Shown here piece by piece: positions 26,448 to 36,319 of a DNA stretch of 64,000 bases. Below the pieces are notes generated by a model that worked only from the letters and a program-made list of their open reading frames with translations, had not been told where the DNA came from and made no database searches. This stretch comes from Pseudomonadota bacterium (lineage in GTDB: Bacteria > Pseudomonadota > Gammaproteobacteria > UBA1113). The DNA is taken from positions 19,936-83,935 of the forward strand of contig JAJYCX010000004.1 of the NCBI GenBank assembly GCA_021778015.1, read 5' to 3'. The position numbers were made by a program, and so were the translations under genes. Numbering within the stretch: position 1 is the first letter of the stretch; every line of letters begins with the position of its first letter.

Positions 26448-27110
26448 GTGATTTTATGCCTTGAAACTTCCGCAGCAGTATTGTCAGTCGCTTTAAGCGA
26501 TGGCCATCGCCATTGGTTACGTCAGGCAGCGACAGAAAACTTCCAAGCTGAGCATATTCTGACCTTAATAGATGAGTTATTACAAGAAGCAGGGGCGAAG
26601 GGCGCTGATTTAGATGCTCTGGCCGTGAGCATAGGTCCGGGCCGTTTTACGGGTTTGCGCATAGGGGTTGCTGTGGCACAAGGATTGGCCTTTGCTTGGC
26701 ATAAAAAAGTGATTGCCATAGACAGCTTGGCCGTGTTGGCACAAGGTGTTTATAGGCGTTACGGCGATGAAAAAGTCGTTGTTTTGATGGATGCACGCAA
26801 GGAAGAGGTTTATCATCAAAGTTTTGTTTGCAATGACGAGGTCATGGTTTCGGAGGGCGATTTATCTTTGCTCAATATAGCCGCCGTAACGGCGTATTCA
26901 CCCGAATGGGTGGGGGCGGGCAATGGCTTTATGCAATATCCGCTACTAGCTAAAAAAGTGAATAAATGGTATATATCGGCGGCGGATCAGTTGCCTGTTG
27001 CTGAAGATATGATAGCTTTGGCGGCTAAGGCCTACGAAGAAAAAAAAGAAATGGGTCCTGAGCATATTTTGCCCAATTATCTGCGGGTAGAAGTAGTAAC
27101 TACAGTATAA
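26448..27110 (+). CDS. tsaB: tRNA threonylcarbamoyladenosine biosynthesis protein TsaB
   Basis: 220 residues, GTG start 5 bases after fdxA with GAGGA upstream. Partner of TsaD and TsaE in making t6A37 in tRNAs. Seen: ILCLETSAAVLSVAL, AEHILTLIDELL, LDALAVSIGPGRFTGLRIGV (about 56-75), AQGLAFAW and LMDARKEEVYHQSF. Length and motifs match YeaZ/TsaB; it lacks the TsaD metal site. Last gene of the run; a family A repeat follows. Confidence 0.94.
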   Translation: MILCLETSAAVLSVALSDGHRHWLRQAATENFQAEHILTLIDELLQEAGAKGADLDALAVSIGPGRFTGLRIGVAVAQGLAFAWHKKVIAIDSLAVLAQGVYRRYGDEKVVVLMDARKEEVYHQSFVCNDEVMVSEGDLSLLNIAAVTAYSPEWVGAGNGFMQYPLLAKKVNKWYISAADQLPVAEDMIALAAKAYEEKKEMGPEHILPNYLRVEVVTTV

Positions 27111-27115
27111 TTCAG

Positions 27116-27298
27116 TATATACCCGTTATACTTGAGATGCGGGATCTTGACGGATGCTATGGATTTGAATCGAAGCATTGTCATCCTTGGCCGAAGGTCG
27201 GGGATCTAGTTTCAATTCAAGTTTTTTTCTGGATCCTCGACTGCGGCCTCGCGGCCTGGTCTAGGATGACAATGTTCTAGGAAGTGTAATGAATATAG
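27116..27298. repeat. Family A repeat after tsaB
   Basis: Left terminal repeat from 27116 (ATATACCCGTTATACTTGAG), core about 27178-27275 (TTGTCATCCTTGGCC ... GGTCTAGGATGACAATG), eroded right end GAAGTGTAATGAATATA. Occupies most of the 217-bp gap between tsaB and the GDH gene. Confidence 0.75.
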
Positions 27299-27327
27299 AT
27301 AATATAATAACCAGGGGTTAATGAATC

Positions 27328-30300
27328 ATGTCTGAGCTTTCTTCAATTCGACAAGCGGTTATACGCAAAAATAGTATTAAAGCCTATTCAACGGGCAATG
27401 GTGCAGGCCGACACCAAGTATTCACACAATTGGCAGAGCTGGCACATGAAAAAATGAAGCCTGCAGAAGCTGCGTTATTTATGCAATTTGTTGATCATCT
27501 TTATGCAACAGCGTCGTACGAAGATTTAACCGCGCATGAAATAACAAATTTATTTGGTGCCACTGTCTCCTTTTGGAATGAAGTGATTATCCGTAAACCC
27601 GATGAAGTTAAATTACGCATCTTTAATCCGCAGTCTGAAGATATGGGTTGGCAATCCAACTACACCATCATAGAGTTAGTGCAAGATGACATGCCCTTTA
27701 TAGTCGACTCCTTATTAGTGGAGTTGAATCGGCAAGAACTGACAGTGCACGCTATTTACCACACGGGCGCATTCAAAGTGGTGCGTGACAAAAACGATAA
27801 GATCACAGAAATTTACCCTATGGGAACAGATGAGAAAGCAGCCAGCAACGAGGCATTGATTTTCATCGAGATCGATCGCATTTCTGATGAAGCAGCCATA
27901 GCTGATTTAAAACATTCTTTTGAAAACATTTTACGTGATGTGCGTTTATGCGTAGAAGATTGGCAAAAGATCATGAATAAAGTGGATGAAACCACGCATA
28001 TTTTAGAAAAATTACCGGTAGCGCCAGCAAACAAGGCTGCTTTGTCTGAATCGGTTGAATTCTTAAGATGGTTGTGTAATAACCATTTTACTTTTATGGG
28101 TTGGCGCGAATATAAATTAGTGCAAGACGAAGCCGGGGATTTGGTTTTAAAGCCTATTGAAGGTACAGGTCTGGGGGTGCTGCGAGAATTTGATGCTAAT
28201 AAAATATCTAGAAAATTTTCTAAACTGCCGCCTGAAGCTAAAAGCATTATTTTAGACAAAAACATCTATATAGAATCTTTAAAAACAAATCGCTTAGCCA
28301 CTGTGCATAGGCATGTACATACCGATCAAATCGAAATTAAAGTCTTCGATGAAGAAGGTAATGTGGCGGGTATACGTCGTATTATTGGGTTATACACCTC
28401 AGTTGCTTATAACAGCAGACCTTACGCGATTCCTTTATTGCGGCAAAAAGTAAGAACAGTGATGTTAGATTCTAGGTTGTCACCATCGGGACATGCAGGT
28501 AAAGCCTTGCTGAATATTTTAGAAACTTTGCCGCGCGATGATTTATTTCAAAGCTCGCCAGAAGAGTTGTTAGAATTAGGTTTGGGTATTTTGCAAATGC
28601 AAGAACGACGACGCATCAGTTTGTTTGTGCGTCGCGATATTTTTGGTCGTTTCATGTCTTGCTTATTGTTTATTCCTAGCGATCGCTACACTACCGAATT
28701 GGGCGATGCAGCAAAAGAAATATTAGTTAAAGCTTTTCATGGTTTGGAAGTCTATCAAACAACAGTGTTTAGCGAATCCATCTTAGCACGCATACATTTT
28801 CTAATCCGCATTGATAACAGTCAGCCATTGCATTATGATATTGAAGCGATTGAAGAAAAGTTAAGGCAAATCGCTAGAAACTGGCAGGATGATCTGTATG
28901 AAGAATTAGTTGATTCCTTCGGTGAAGAAGAAGGCGGCCATTATTTTGCGCGCTATAAAAAATCGTTTCCTGCAGGGTATATTGAGGCGTTTCCGCCGTA
29001 CGATGCGGTGCATGATATTCGGCATCTGGAGAAATTAACAACAGATAATAGCTTAGGGATGCATTTTTCTAAACCTGTAGATAACGAAGAGGGCAATTAT
29101 CGTTTTCAACTTTATCATTTAAATACCCCCATCCCGTTATCGGATGCCTTACCCATACTAGAAAACATGGGTTTACGCGTATTCACGGAACAACCATATT
29201 GTATTCATCTGGCAGATGGGAAATTGGCGTGGATCAATGATTTTTACATGACCACGCACGAAGCTCATAAGGTGGATATTGATGAAGTAAAAGAGTTGTT
29301 TCAAGAAACCTTTGAGAAAGTGTGGTTTAACGAATCAGAAAATGACGGCTTTAATCGCTTAGCCTTATTGGCCAACCTAAGTTGGCGAGAAATTTCCATG
29401 TTACGCGCTTATGCAAAATATCTCAAACAAATTAATTTTATTTTCACGCAGGCTTATATTGAGGAAACTTTTTCTAAATATCCGAATATAGCGCGTGAAT
29501 TAGTGACTTTGTTTAAATTACGCTTTGATCCAAATCGTCAGGGTAGTTCACAAGAGGTTATGGTGGCTCTGGAAGAGCGCCTAGATGCGTTATTAGCAGA
29601 AGTAGAAAATCTAGATGAAGACAAGATTTTACGCCGGTTTCTTGAGATCATTCATGCAACATTAAGAACCAATTTCTTCTTAAAAGATGAGCAGGATCAG
29701 TATAAAGACTGTATTTCTTTCAAATTGGATGCCATGGCAATCAGCGATATGCCATTGCCACGCCCCATGTTTGAGGTTTTTGTGTATGCTCCTAGGTTTG
29801 AAGGCATACATTTACGCAGTGGTAAAGTCGCACGCGGTGGTTTACGTTGGTCAGATAGACGTGAAGATTTTCGTACAGAAATATTGGGTTTAATGAAAGC
29901 ACAACGCGTTAAAAATTCAGTGATTGTGCCTACGGGTGCCAAGGGTGGTTTTGTATTAAAACAACTTCCTGCCAAGGCTAGCCGTGAAGAAACTCACGAA
30001 GAAGGCGTTACTTGCTATAAGAAATATATCAGCGCTCTGTTGGATCTAACTGACAATCGCGTCAACAATGAAATTATTCCACCTAAAGATGTGGTCTGTT
30101 ACGACGAACCAGATTCTTATTTGGTTGTGGCCGCAGATAAGGGTACGGCAACATTTTCAGATTATGCCAATGAAGTAGCTTTGCAGTATAATTTTTGGTT
30201 GGGGGATGCATTTGCTTCTGGTGGCAAAACGGGTTATGACCATAAAAAAATGGGGATTACCGCCAGAGGTGCGTGGGAATCTGTTAAAAGACATTTTAGA

Positions 30301-32259
30301 GAGTTAGATTGCAATATCCAAACCACACCATTTACAGTAGTGGGTATAGGTGATATGTCGGGCGATGTGTTTGGCAACGGTATGTTATTATCCACGCAAA
30401 TACAATTAGTGGGGGCCTTTAATCATGCCCACATCTTTATCGACCCTACACCGGACCCAGCGATTAGCTTTAATGAACGCAAACGCTTATTTGAATTGCC
30501 GCGTTCAACCTGGGCTGATTACAATGAAAAACTTATTTCCCAGGGCGGAGGTGTTTTTTCGCGTAATGTAAAGTCGATTAAATTAACACCTGAAATCAAA
30601 AAGGTTTTTTCTATTGATAAAGATTCGTTGGAACCTAATCAACTCATCTCGGCGATGTTAAAGGCCGAAGTCGATTTACTGTGGAATGGCGGTATTGGTA
30701 CTTATATTAAGGCCAGCACCGAGAGTCAGTCTGATGTAGGCGACAAAGCCAATGATGCGTTGCGCGTCAACGGCGGCGATTTACGCGCTAAAGTGGTAGG
30801 TGAGGGTGGCAATTTAGGTGCAACGCAAAAAGGGCGTGTAGAATATGCCTTAGCAGGCGGGCACATCGTCACGGACTTTATCGATAATTCTGCTGGTGTG
30901 GATTGTTCGGATCATGAAGTTAATATCAAGATTTTATTAAATCAAGTGATCGCTAAAGGGGAACTTACTGAAGAACAACGTAATAAATTATTGGTTAGCA
31001 TGACAGACGAAGTGGGTATGTTGGTATTACGCAATAATTATACGCAAACACAAGCTGTGAGTTTAGCCGAAGAACAAACTAAACATAGCTTGGATCTATT
31101 TGTACAAGTCATCGAAAGTTTGGAACGGGTAGGTCTCTTAGATAGATCCATAGAATTTTTGCCTAACGATAAAGAACTACAAGAGCGCAAAGTTTCAGGT
31201 AAAGGCTTAACCAGTCCAGAATTAGCGGTATTGTTGGCGTATTTTAAAATCTTCCTTAAAGAAGAATTGTTAAAATCATCCGCTCCTGAAGATCCATATG
31301 TGTCTAAATTTGTGAAATTTGAATTTCCAGCCACATTACATGAACGATTTTATGACGAAATCATTCGTCATAGTCTGTATCGTGAAATTATTGTGACACA
31401 GCTCTGCGATAAAATTGTAGATTACATGGGAATTACCTTTGTAACTCGCTTGCGTTCGCAAACAGGTGCCAGTTACGCCAATATTGTTAAAGCCTTTATT
31501 ATCGTCAAGGACATTTTTTCTGTAGATCTCCTGTGGAAACAGATAGAAGAAATGGACTATAAAATTCCGGCAACCATACAGCATGAAATGCTGTTATCGG
31601 TAGCACGTTTCATGCGTAGGTCCATACGCTGGGTATTGAGAAATGGCGGTAATCTAGAAACCGTTGAGGCAGTCATTAAGGTATACCAACCCGCGGTAGA
31701 GAAATTACGTCCGCAATATCCCGCTTATTTTAGAGGATTGATATTAGAAATGTTTAATCAATCCGTAGAGAAGTATATGGAATATGACATCGATGAGCGA
31801 TCGGCTAAACATTTAGCTTCTGTACCTGCTTTACTACCCATGTTGGATATTATTGATATTGCAGCATACGATAAAGTTCTAATTGACAATGTGGCAAAAA
31901 TATATTTCATCATTTCTGATGAGTTAGAATTGGCTTGTTTACAAGAGCTGATCTTAAACTATAGGGAAGAAACAAATTGGGATGCTTTAGCCAAAGCTGC
32001 TTTAAGAGACGATATAGACCTCTTACATCGTGATTTAACACGCAGCATTTTAGATTTGGGACGCAGTATGGAAGATTTAAGAAATGACAGCAAAGACGGC
32101 GATGTTATATATCAGGCATGGCTAGAAAAGAATCAAGCTGTGGTGACTCATTGGAAACAGACTATGTTGAAGCTAAAAAGTAGTAATGTGATAGAGTTCG
32201 CTATGTTTACAGTGGTGAGTAGAGAGCTGAAAGATTTGGCCCAAGCCAGCGGGCGGTAG
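27328..32259 (+). CDS. gdhB: NAD-specific glutamate dehydrogenase, large (180-kDa) class
   Basis: 1643 residues. Oxidatively deaminates glutamate to 2-oxoglutarate, feeding the TCA cycle. Long N-terminal regulatory region (about 1-700, ACT-like), catalytic domain about 720-1230, and a C-terminal helical region. Visible catalytic blocks: LRSGKVARGGLRWSDRREDF (about 830), VPTGAKGGFVLK (about 870; active Lys), WLGDAFASGGKTGYDHKKMG (about 955), VGIGDMSGDVFGNGML (about 1008; NAD-binding) and VVGEGGNLGATQ (about 1158). Monocistronic. It places glutamate catabolism beside the complete sdh-suc cluster. The name gdhB is by family; other genomes use different symbols. Confidence 0.95.
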   Translation: MSELSSIRQAVIRKNSIKAYSTGNGAGRHQVFTQLAELAHEKMKPAEAALFMQFVDHLYATASYEDLTAHEITNLFGATVSFWNEVIIRKPDEVKLRIFNPQSEDMGWQSNYTIIELVQDDMPFIVDSLLVELNRQELTVHAIYHTGAFKVVRDKNDKITEIYPMGTDEKAASNEALIFIEIDRISDEAAIADLKHSFENILRDVRLCVEDWQKIMNKVDETTHILEKLPVAPANKAALSESVEFLRWLCNNHFTFMGWREYKLVQDEAGDLVLKPIEGTGLGVLREFDANKISRKFSKLPPEAKSIILDKNIYIESLKTNRLATVHRHVHTDQIEIKVFDEEGNVAGIRRIIGLYTSVAYNSRPYAIPLLRQKVRTVMLDSRLSPSGHAGKALLNILETLPRDDLFQSSPEELLELGLGILQMQERRRISLFVRRDIFGRFMSCLLFIPSDRYTTELGDAAKEILVKAFHGLEVYQTTVFSESILARIHFLIRIDNSQPLHYDIEAIEEKLRQIARNWQDDLYEELVDSFGEEEGGHYFARYKKSFPAGYIEAFPPYDAVHDIRHLEKLTTDNSLGMHFSKPVDNEEGNYRFQLYHLNTPIPLSDALPILENMGLRVFTEQPYCIHLADGKLAWINDFYMTTHEAHKVDIDEVKELFQETFEKVWFNESENDGFNRLALLANLSWREISMLRAYAKYLKQINFIFTQAYIEETFSKYPNIARELVTLFKLRFDPNRQGSSQEVMVALEERLDALLAEVENLDEDKILRRFLEIIHATLRTNFFLKDEQDQYKDCISFKLDAMAISDMPLPRPMFEVFVYAPRFEGIHLRSGKVARGGLRWSDRREDFRTEILGLMKAQRVKNSVIVPTGAKGGFVLKQLPAKASREETHEEGVTCYKKYISALLDLTDNRVNNEIIPPKDVVCYDEPDSYLVVAADKGTATFSDYANEVALQYNFWLGDAFASGGKTGYDHKKMGITARGAWESVKRHFRELDCNIQTTPFTVVGIGDMSGDVFGNGMLLSTQIQLVGAFNHAHIFIDPTPDPAISFNERKRLFELPRSTWADYNEKLISQGGGVFSRNVKSIKLTPEIKKVFSIDKDSLEPNQLISAMLKAEVDLLWNGGIGTYIKASTESQSDVGDKANDALRVNGGDLRAKVVGEGGNLGATQKGRVEYALAGGHIVTDFIDNSAGVDCSDHEVNIKILLNQVIAKGELTEEQRNKLLVSMTDEVGMLVLRNNYTQTQAVSLAEEQTKHSLDLFVQVIESLERVGLLDRSIEFLPNDKELQERKVSGKGLTSPELAVLLAYFKIFLKEELLKSSAPEDPYVSKFVKFEFPATLHERFYDEIIRHSLYREIIVTQLCDKIVDYMGITFVTRLRSQTGASYANIVKAFIIVKDIFSVDLLWKQIEEMDYKIPATIQHEMLLSVARFMRRSIRWVLRNGGNLETVEAVIKVYQPAVEKLRPQYPAYFRGLILEMFNQSVEKYMEYDIDERSAKHLASVPALLPMLDIIDIAAYDKVLIDNVAKIYFIISDELELACLQELILNYREETNWDALAKAALRDDIDLLHRDLTRSILDLGRSMEDLRNDSKDGDVIYQAWLEKNQAVVTHWKQTMLKLKSSNVIEFAMFTVVSRELKDLAQASGR

Positions 32260-32283
32260 ATTTTGGGGGCTGACCATTAAAAA

Positions 32284-32307
32284 AAGGGCGGTTCACGAAC
32301 CGCCCTT
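32284..32307 (-). terminator. Rho-independent terminator of the Lys/Ala/Pro-rich gene
   Basis: AAGGGCGGTTC (32284-32294) / GAACCGCCCTT (32297-32307); on the minus strand it is followed by seven T. The plus side lacks a T-run, so GDH does not obviously end here. Confidence 0.88.
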
Positions 32308-32321
32308 CTAAACCGGCGATC

Positions 32322-32885
32322 TTAAGACCAATCGCCTTTGTTCAAGATTTCATCTAAACTGGCAAAATCTTTAACGGCATTATCTTCTAAAGCAGCGTTA
32401 TTGCGCGCAGATTTAATAGGGTTAAATTCACGTTCTAGTATACCCAGGCGCTTTTCATGCAAGCTACCCACTGGTGCAACAGGCATTACAGGCTGCTTTT
32501 TAACAGCTGCAGGGGCCTTTGCCGCCGCGTGTGCTGCTTTATTAGGAGCGGCTTTCTTTACAGCGGCTGGCTTTTTGGCTGCAGCAGCTTTTTTCGCAGC
32601 TGGAGCTTTCTTCACGGCCGGTACTTTGACTACTTTTTTAGCAGCTTTTTCAGCAGCGGCTACAGCGGCAGCCAAAGCTTTACGTTGTTTTTGCAGAGGT
32701 TCTTCTAGCTCATTTAAGGCTTTTTTCATGCCATCGGCATAAGCTTTAGCAACTGCTTTTTCCAAATCGGCTTTGGCATTGGCTTCTGCCTCAGCAATTT
32801 GTTGCAACATTTCATGTTCAATTTGCGCTAGCTCTAATTCAGCTCTTTTCAATTCATTCTCTAAATCATCTATATTGTGGTCCAT
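32322..32885 (-). CDS. Lys/Ala/Pro-rich protein with coiled-coil N-terminus (histone-H1-like candidate)
   Basis: 187 residues. Residues 1 to about 85 form a charged helix (LENELKRAELELAQIEHEML, AEAEANAKADLEKAVAKAYA). Residues about 85-140 are a (K/A/P)n tract (PAVKKAPAAKKAAAAKKPAA) like histone H1 tails. The tail (about 145-187) is acidic and non-repetitive (SLDEILNKGDWS). The N-terminal helix resembles that of the gene at 59344 (AAYNKGVQEAIAAFKKAE against AKAYADGMKKALNELEE), so the two may be related. DNA or RNA binding is inferred from composition. Confidence 0.75.
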   Translation of the reverse strand: MDHNIDDLENELKRAELELAQIEHEMLQQIAEAEANAKADLEKAVAKAYADGMKKALNELEEPLQKQRKALAAAVAAAEKAAKKVVKVPAVKKAPAAKKAAAAKKPAAVKKAAPNKAAHAAAKAPAAVKKQPVMPVAPVGSLHEKRLGILEREFNPIKSARNNAALEDNAVKDFASLDEILNKGDWS

Positions 32886-33087
32886 ACTGGTATCCTCTAG
32901 TGGTTAATGCGGGCACGGCCTGTTTCCCACTGAAGGGCAGGCCAGACAAAGCATAGCATAAAGTAGCTAGGGCAGGCATGTCAATGCAAATATTGATAGA
33001 AAAAGCGGTAAATACGAAGCAAACATAAATAGTTCTTATTTTGACCACTTCATGGTTTGACCATATCCTAGATCGGTGCCTTCGATA

Positions 33088-33096
33088 TGCTATAAT
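33088..33096 (+). promoter_or_regulatory. Extended -10 promoter of kbl-tdh
   Basis: TGcTATAAT (33088-33096), 35 bp before kbl. Upstream, TTTGACCA occurs twice (33040-33047 and 33056-33063; period 16), a possible regulator site. Confidence 0.5.
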
Positions 33097-33130
33097 CGCG
33101 CCACAGTTTATGTTGTGGATATCTAAACCA

Positions 33131-34321
33131 ATGGAAAAAAAAGCACTGATTGAACATTTACGCGCTGAGCTTAGCGCCCTAAAAGAAGCAGGTTTGTATA
33201 AAGCCGAACGCGTTATTCAAACGCCACAAGATGCCGAAATTAAAATCAATACGGGGCAAGAAGTTATTAATTTTTGCGCCAACAATTATTTGGGCTTAGC
33301 GGATAATCCGCGCTTAATTAAAGCCGCGCAAACGGCGTTGCAGCAATATGGTTATGGTTTAAGCTCGGTGCGTTTTATTTGTGGTACACAAACCATACAC
33401 AAACAACTAGAAGAAAAAATTTCCAAATTCTTAGGAATGGAAGATACCATTTTGTATTCTTCTTGTTTTGATGCCAACGGCGGTTTGTTTGAAACTTTAC
33501 TGGGCGAAGAAGATGCTGTAATCAGCGATGCTTTGAATCATGCCAGCATCATCGATGGTATACGTCTTTGTAAGGCAAAACGCTTTCGTTATGAAAATAA
33601 TAATATGGATGATCTAGAAGCGCAATTAAAACAGGCGCAAAATTGTAGATTTCGCTTAATTGCCACAGATGGCGTTTTTTCTATGGATGGTATCATCGCT
33701 AATTTAAAGGCGATCTGCGATTTAGCGGATCGTTATGATGCCTGGGTGATGGTAGATGATTCACATGCGGTGGGTTTCATGGGTGAAAATGGCCGCGGTA
33801 CACATGAGTATTGCGAGGTGATGGGACGAGTGGACATCATTACGGGCACTTTAGGCAAAGCTTTGGGTGGTGCTTCTGGTGGTTATACCAGTGCGCGCAA
33901 GGAAGTAGTAGATTGGTTACGCAATCGCTCTAGACCTTATTTATTTTCCAATAGCTTAGCACCGATGATTGTGGCGACTTCGCTAGAAGTATTGGATCTA
34001 TTAACGCACGAAGCGCATTTACGGCAACAGTTGCAAACAAATACAAACCGATTTAGGCAAGGGATGAAGACCGCAGGTTTTGAGATAGTCCCTGGAGTTC
34101 ATCCCATTGTACCTGTGATGTTATACGATGCCAAAATAGCCGCACGTATGGCCGAAGGACTATTAGAAGAAGGGATTTATGTGATCGCTTTTTCTTATCC
34201 GGTGGTACCACAAAATAAAGCGCGTATACGCGTGCAATTATCGGCAGCACATACGGCACAGCACATAGATAAAGCGGTGGCGGCATTCAGTCATGTAGGT
34301 AAAAAGATGGGTATAGTATGA
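33131..34321 (+). CDS. kbl: 2-amino-3-ketobutyrate CoA ligase (glycine C-acetyltransferase)
   Basis: 396 residues. PLP enzyme that cleaves 2-amino-3-ketobutyrate with CoA to glycine and acetyl-CoA, the second step of threonine degradation. Seen: [30 protein letters not shown] (about 81-94), [10 protein letters not shown] and the PLP lysine in GTLGKALGG (about K243). An upstream in-frame start (33041) would add 30 residues absent from the family, so ATG 33131 is chosen. Overlaps tdh by 4 bases (ATGA). Confidence 0.96.
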   Translation: MEKKALIEHLRAELSALKEAGLYKAERVIQTPQDAEIKINTGQEVINFCANNYLGLADNPRLIKAAQTALQQYGYGLSSVRFICGTQTIHKQLEEKISKFLGMEDTILYSSCFDANGGLFETLLGEEDAVISDALNHASIIDGIRLCKAKRFRYENNNMDDLEAQLKQAQNCRFRLIATDGVFSMDGIIANLKAICDLADRYDAWVMVDDSHAVGFMGENGRGTHEYCEVMGRVDIITGTLGKALGGASGGYTSARKEVVDWLRNRSRPYLFSNSLAPMIVATSLEVLDLLTHEAHLRQQLQTNTNRFRQGMKTAGFEIVPGVHPIVPVMLYDAKIAARMAEGLLEEGIYVIAFSYPVVPQNKARIRVQLSAAHTAQHIDKAVAAFSHVGKKMGIV

Positions 34322-35340
34322 AAGCATTAGTCAAAGCAAAAAAAGAACGCGGCTTGTGGTTACAAGATATCGCTGTACCGGAATATGGCCCTAATGATGT
34401 TTTAATCAAAGTCAAAAAAGCAGCGATTTGCGGTACCGATCTGCAGATTTATTCCTGGAACGAATGGGCACAAAAAACCATTCCAGTGCCTATGGCGGTA
34501 GGTCATGAGTGCATGGGTATAGTAGAAGCCATAGGCAGTGAAGTCAGTGGCATTGCCGTTGGCGATCGCGTATCAGTCGAAGGGCATATTACCTGCGGAC
34601 ATTGTCGTAATTGCCGCGCTGGGCGCCGACATTTGTGTCGCAATACTTTGGGGTTAGGAGTAAATCGTCCCGGAGCTTTTGCAGAATATCTCAGTATGCC
34701 CGCAAGCAATGTTTTTAAATTGTCACCCTATATTAATGATGACATAGGGGCTATTTTAGATCCCTTGGGCAATGCAGTACATACGACACTTTCTTTTGAT
34801 TTAGTCGGGGAAGATGTGTTGATTACTGGCGCAGGTCCCATTGGGTTAATGGCGATTCGTATCGCTTTAAGAGTAGGCGCACGCAATGTGGTAATCACAG
34901 ATGTAGATCCATATCGCTTAGCTTTGGCCGAAAAAATGGGTGCTACCCGTGCTGTGCATATTGAAAAGGAATCGTTAAAAGATGTAATGACAGAATTGAA
35001 GATTGTGGAAGGTTTTGATGTAGGCTTAGAAATGTCGGGAAAAATTCAGGCCTTACAACAAATGCTAGTCACTATGAATCACGGCGGACGCATTGCTTTA
35101 TTGGGCATTATTCCAGGAGAGCAGGCAATCGATTGGAGTCAGGTCATATTTAAAAGCCTTTTCATCAAAGGTATTTATGGCCGCGAGATGTTTGAAACTT
35201 GGTATAAGATGTCTTCTTTACTACGCGATGGTTTAGACGTAAGTCCCATTATTACCCATCAATTTGCAATGGAAGATTTTGATGAAGCCTTTAAGGTGTT
35301 GCAATCGGGCCAGGCTGGTAAAGTTATTTTAAACTGGTAG
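34318..35340 (+). CDS. tdh: L-threonine 3-dehydrogenase
   Basis: 340 residues. Zinc-dependent medium-chain dehydrogenase that oxidises threonine to 2-amino-3-ketobutyrate with NAD. Catalytic zinc site [17 protein letters not shown] (about 35-51) and [15 protein letters not shown]; structural zinc cysteines [15 protein letters not shown] (about 98-112); NAD fold [13 protein letters not shown] (about 173-185). Coupled to kbl. The pair gives acetyl-CoA and glycine from threonine. Confidence 0.97.
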   Translation: MKALVKAKKERGLWLQDIAVPEYGPNDVLIKVKKAAICGTDLQIYSWNEWAQKTIPVPMAVGHECMGIVEAIGSEVSGIAVGDRVSVEGHITCGHCRNCRAGRRHLCRNTLGLGVNRPGAFAEYLSMPASNVFKLSPYINDDIGAILDPLGNAVHTTLSFDLVGEDVLITGAGPIGLMAIRIALRVGARNVVITDVDPYRLALAEKMGATRAVHIEKESLKDVMTELKIVEGFDVGLEMSGKIQALQQMLVTMNHGGRIALLGIIPGEQAIDWSQVIFKSLFIKGIYGREMFETWYKMSSLLRDGLDVSPIITHQFAMEDFDEAFKVLQSGQAGKVILNW

Positions 35341-35504
35341 TATACTCTTCGCATTTGATTCTTAGGCTTTGTTGCCTGCACCCATCTCGCACCAGTCATG
35401 TAGAGTACTACATTCCTGGTGCTCGAGGGCTGGGCGCCTCGCCTAAAAATCAACTGCTGTGAGTATACATTCTTCGCATTTGATTCTTAGGCTTTGTTGT
35501 TTAT
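35341..35504 (-). repeat. Family B repeat after tdh, full copy plus fragment
   Basis: Full copy 35341-35467 in reverse orientation, bounded by TATACTC and GAGTATA. A second partial copy (TTCGCATTTGATTCTTAGGC onward) follows to about 35504. Begins directly at the tdh stop codon. Confidence 0.8.
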
Positions 35505-35505
35505 G

Positions 35506-36084
35506 CTATGAATATATATGCACAGCTTGCTCAGTCACTACCATGTCTAAATTTATGTCCCATGCATCCTGAGGAATATGGCTTGCTTTTTGTAATTCAT
35601 AAGCCAACCCCACTAACAGCGACCGTGTTTTTTGTATACGCAGACCGGCAAGCGTTTTATCATAATAGCCCGCGCCCATACCTAAGCGATGTCCTTCCTC
35701 ATCAAAAGCAACTAGGGGGATAAATATAATGTCTAGATCGCTGATAGCGCAGTGCGGTGCAGCTGCAACGGGCTCAGGAATGCCGAAACGATTGGGAATT
35801 AAGGCGGTATCTGGGTTGTACTGGGCAAATACCAGCACATCATCTGCCGTGATCCTAGGCAGATAGCACCTTTTTTGGTGCTGCCATAGCGCTGTGATTA
35901 AAGGCTGGGTGTCTATTTCGGCAGGCATCGCGCAATACAGCGCAAAAGAATGTTTGTGCTTAAACCAATCTTGCGTGCAGATTTGCTGTACCAGTGCCTG
36001 ACTGGTGATATCCCGTTGCTCGGCCGTTACTGCCTTGCGTTTGGCGCGAAATTCTAGGCGTAAATTTTTTTTATCATTTGACAT
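35506..36084 (-). CDS. fau: 5-formyltetrahydrofolate cyclo-ligase
   Basis: 192 residues (MSNDKKNLRLEFRAKRKAVT...). ATP-dependent conversion of 5-formyl-THF to methenyl-THF. Seen: RAKRKAV, FALYCAMPAEIDTQPLI, CYLPRI, DIIFIPLVAFDEEGHRLGMG followed by AGYYDKTL (the G-x-G-x-G-Y-Y-D nucleotide motif). The start at 36084 is chosen because the open frame upstream coincides with the 6S RNA sequence. Position right after 6S RNA is the classical ssrS-ygfA arrangement. Confidence 0.93.
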   Translation of the reverse strand: MSNDKKNLRLEFRAKRKAVTAEQRDITSQALVQQICTQDWFKHKHSFALYCAMPAEIDTQPLITALWQHQKRCYLPRITADDVLVFAQYNPDTALIPNRFGIPEPVAAAPHCAISDLDIIFIPLVAFDEEGHRLGMGAGYYDKTLAGLRIQKTRSLLVGLAYELQKASHIPQDAWDINLDMVVTEQAVHIYS

Positions 36085-36272
36085 GGCGATGCTCTTCACA
36101 TTTAACCTGAGTGTAGCTTTCTGGGCCCCTTCTATACCGTTAGGACATATTAGCCCATAATTGTAGGCGTATCTAGTCTCTATTCGTTTTTGACGCATTC
36201 ATTATCGCGCCATGCTTGACCTTTGGTTGTAGGCTCTCGCTGCTGGCAGTACCAAATGAATGAAGAGCATCT
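36084..36272 (-). ncRNA. ssrS: 6S RNA, copy 1 (upstream of fau)
   Basis: About 188 nt transcribed on the minus strand; global regulator that mimics an open promoter and binds sigma-70 RNA polymerase. Its ends pair perfectly (GATGCTCTTCA at the 5' end, TGAAGAGCATC at the 3' end), giving the closing stem. The length and location directly before fau/ygfA match 6S RNA. The 3' end abuts the fau start codon. Sequence 36081-36288 is identical, base for base, to 38355-38562. I assign it from structure and synteny; a covariance-model search was not possible. Confidence 0.82.
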
Positions 36273-36278
36273 AAGTAA

Positions 36279-36308
36279 AGTATAGCAATCTGTTTAAACA
36301 ATAACCAG
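36279..36308 (-). promoter_or_regulatory. Promoter of 6S RNA copy 1
   Basis: Minus strand: TGGTTA (36302-36307), 17-bp spacer, TATACT (36279-36284), predicted start near 36272. The spacer differs from copy 2 at 5 of the 13 bases next to the CTGGTTA box, while both boxes are identical. Confidence 0.7.
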
Positions 36309-36319
36309 CCAATCGCGTA

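Noticed and set aside
32338..32742. Ala/Phe-rich plus-strand frames opposite the Lys/Ala gene
   Set aside because: Antisense of Lys/Ala codons produces such composition; no start signals.
33041..33130. Longer kbl start
   Set aside because: The promoter TATAAT lies inside this extension and homologues start at MEKK-like positions.
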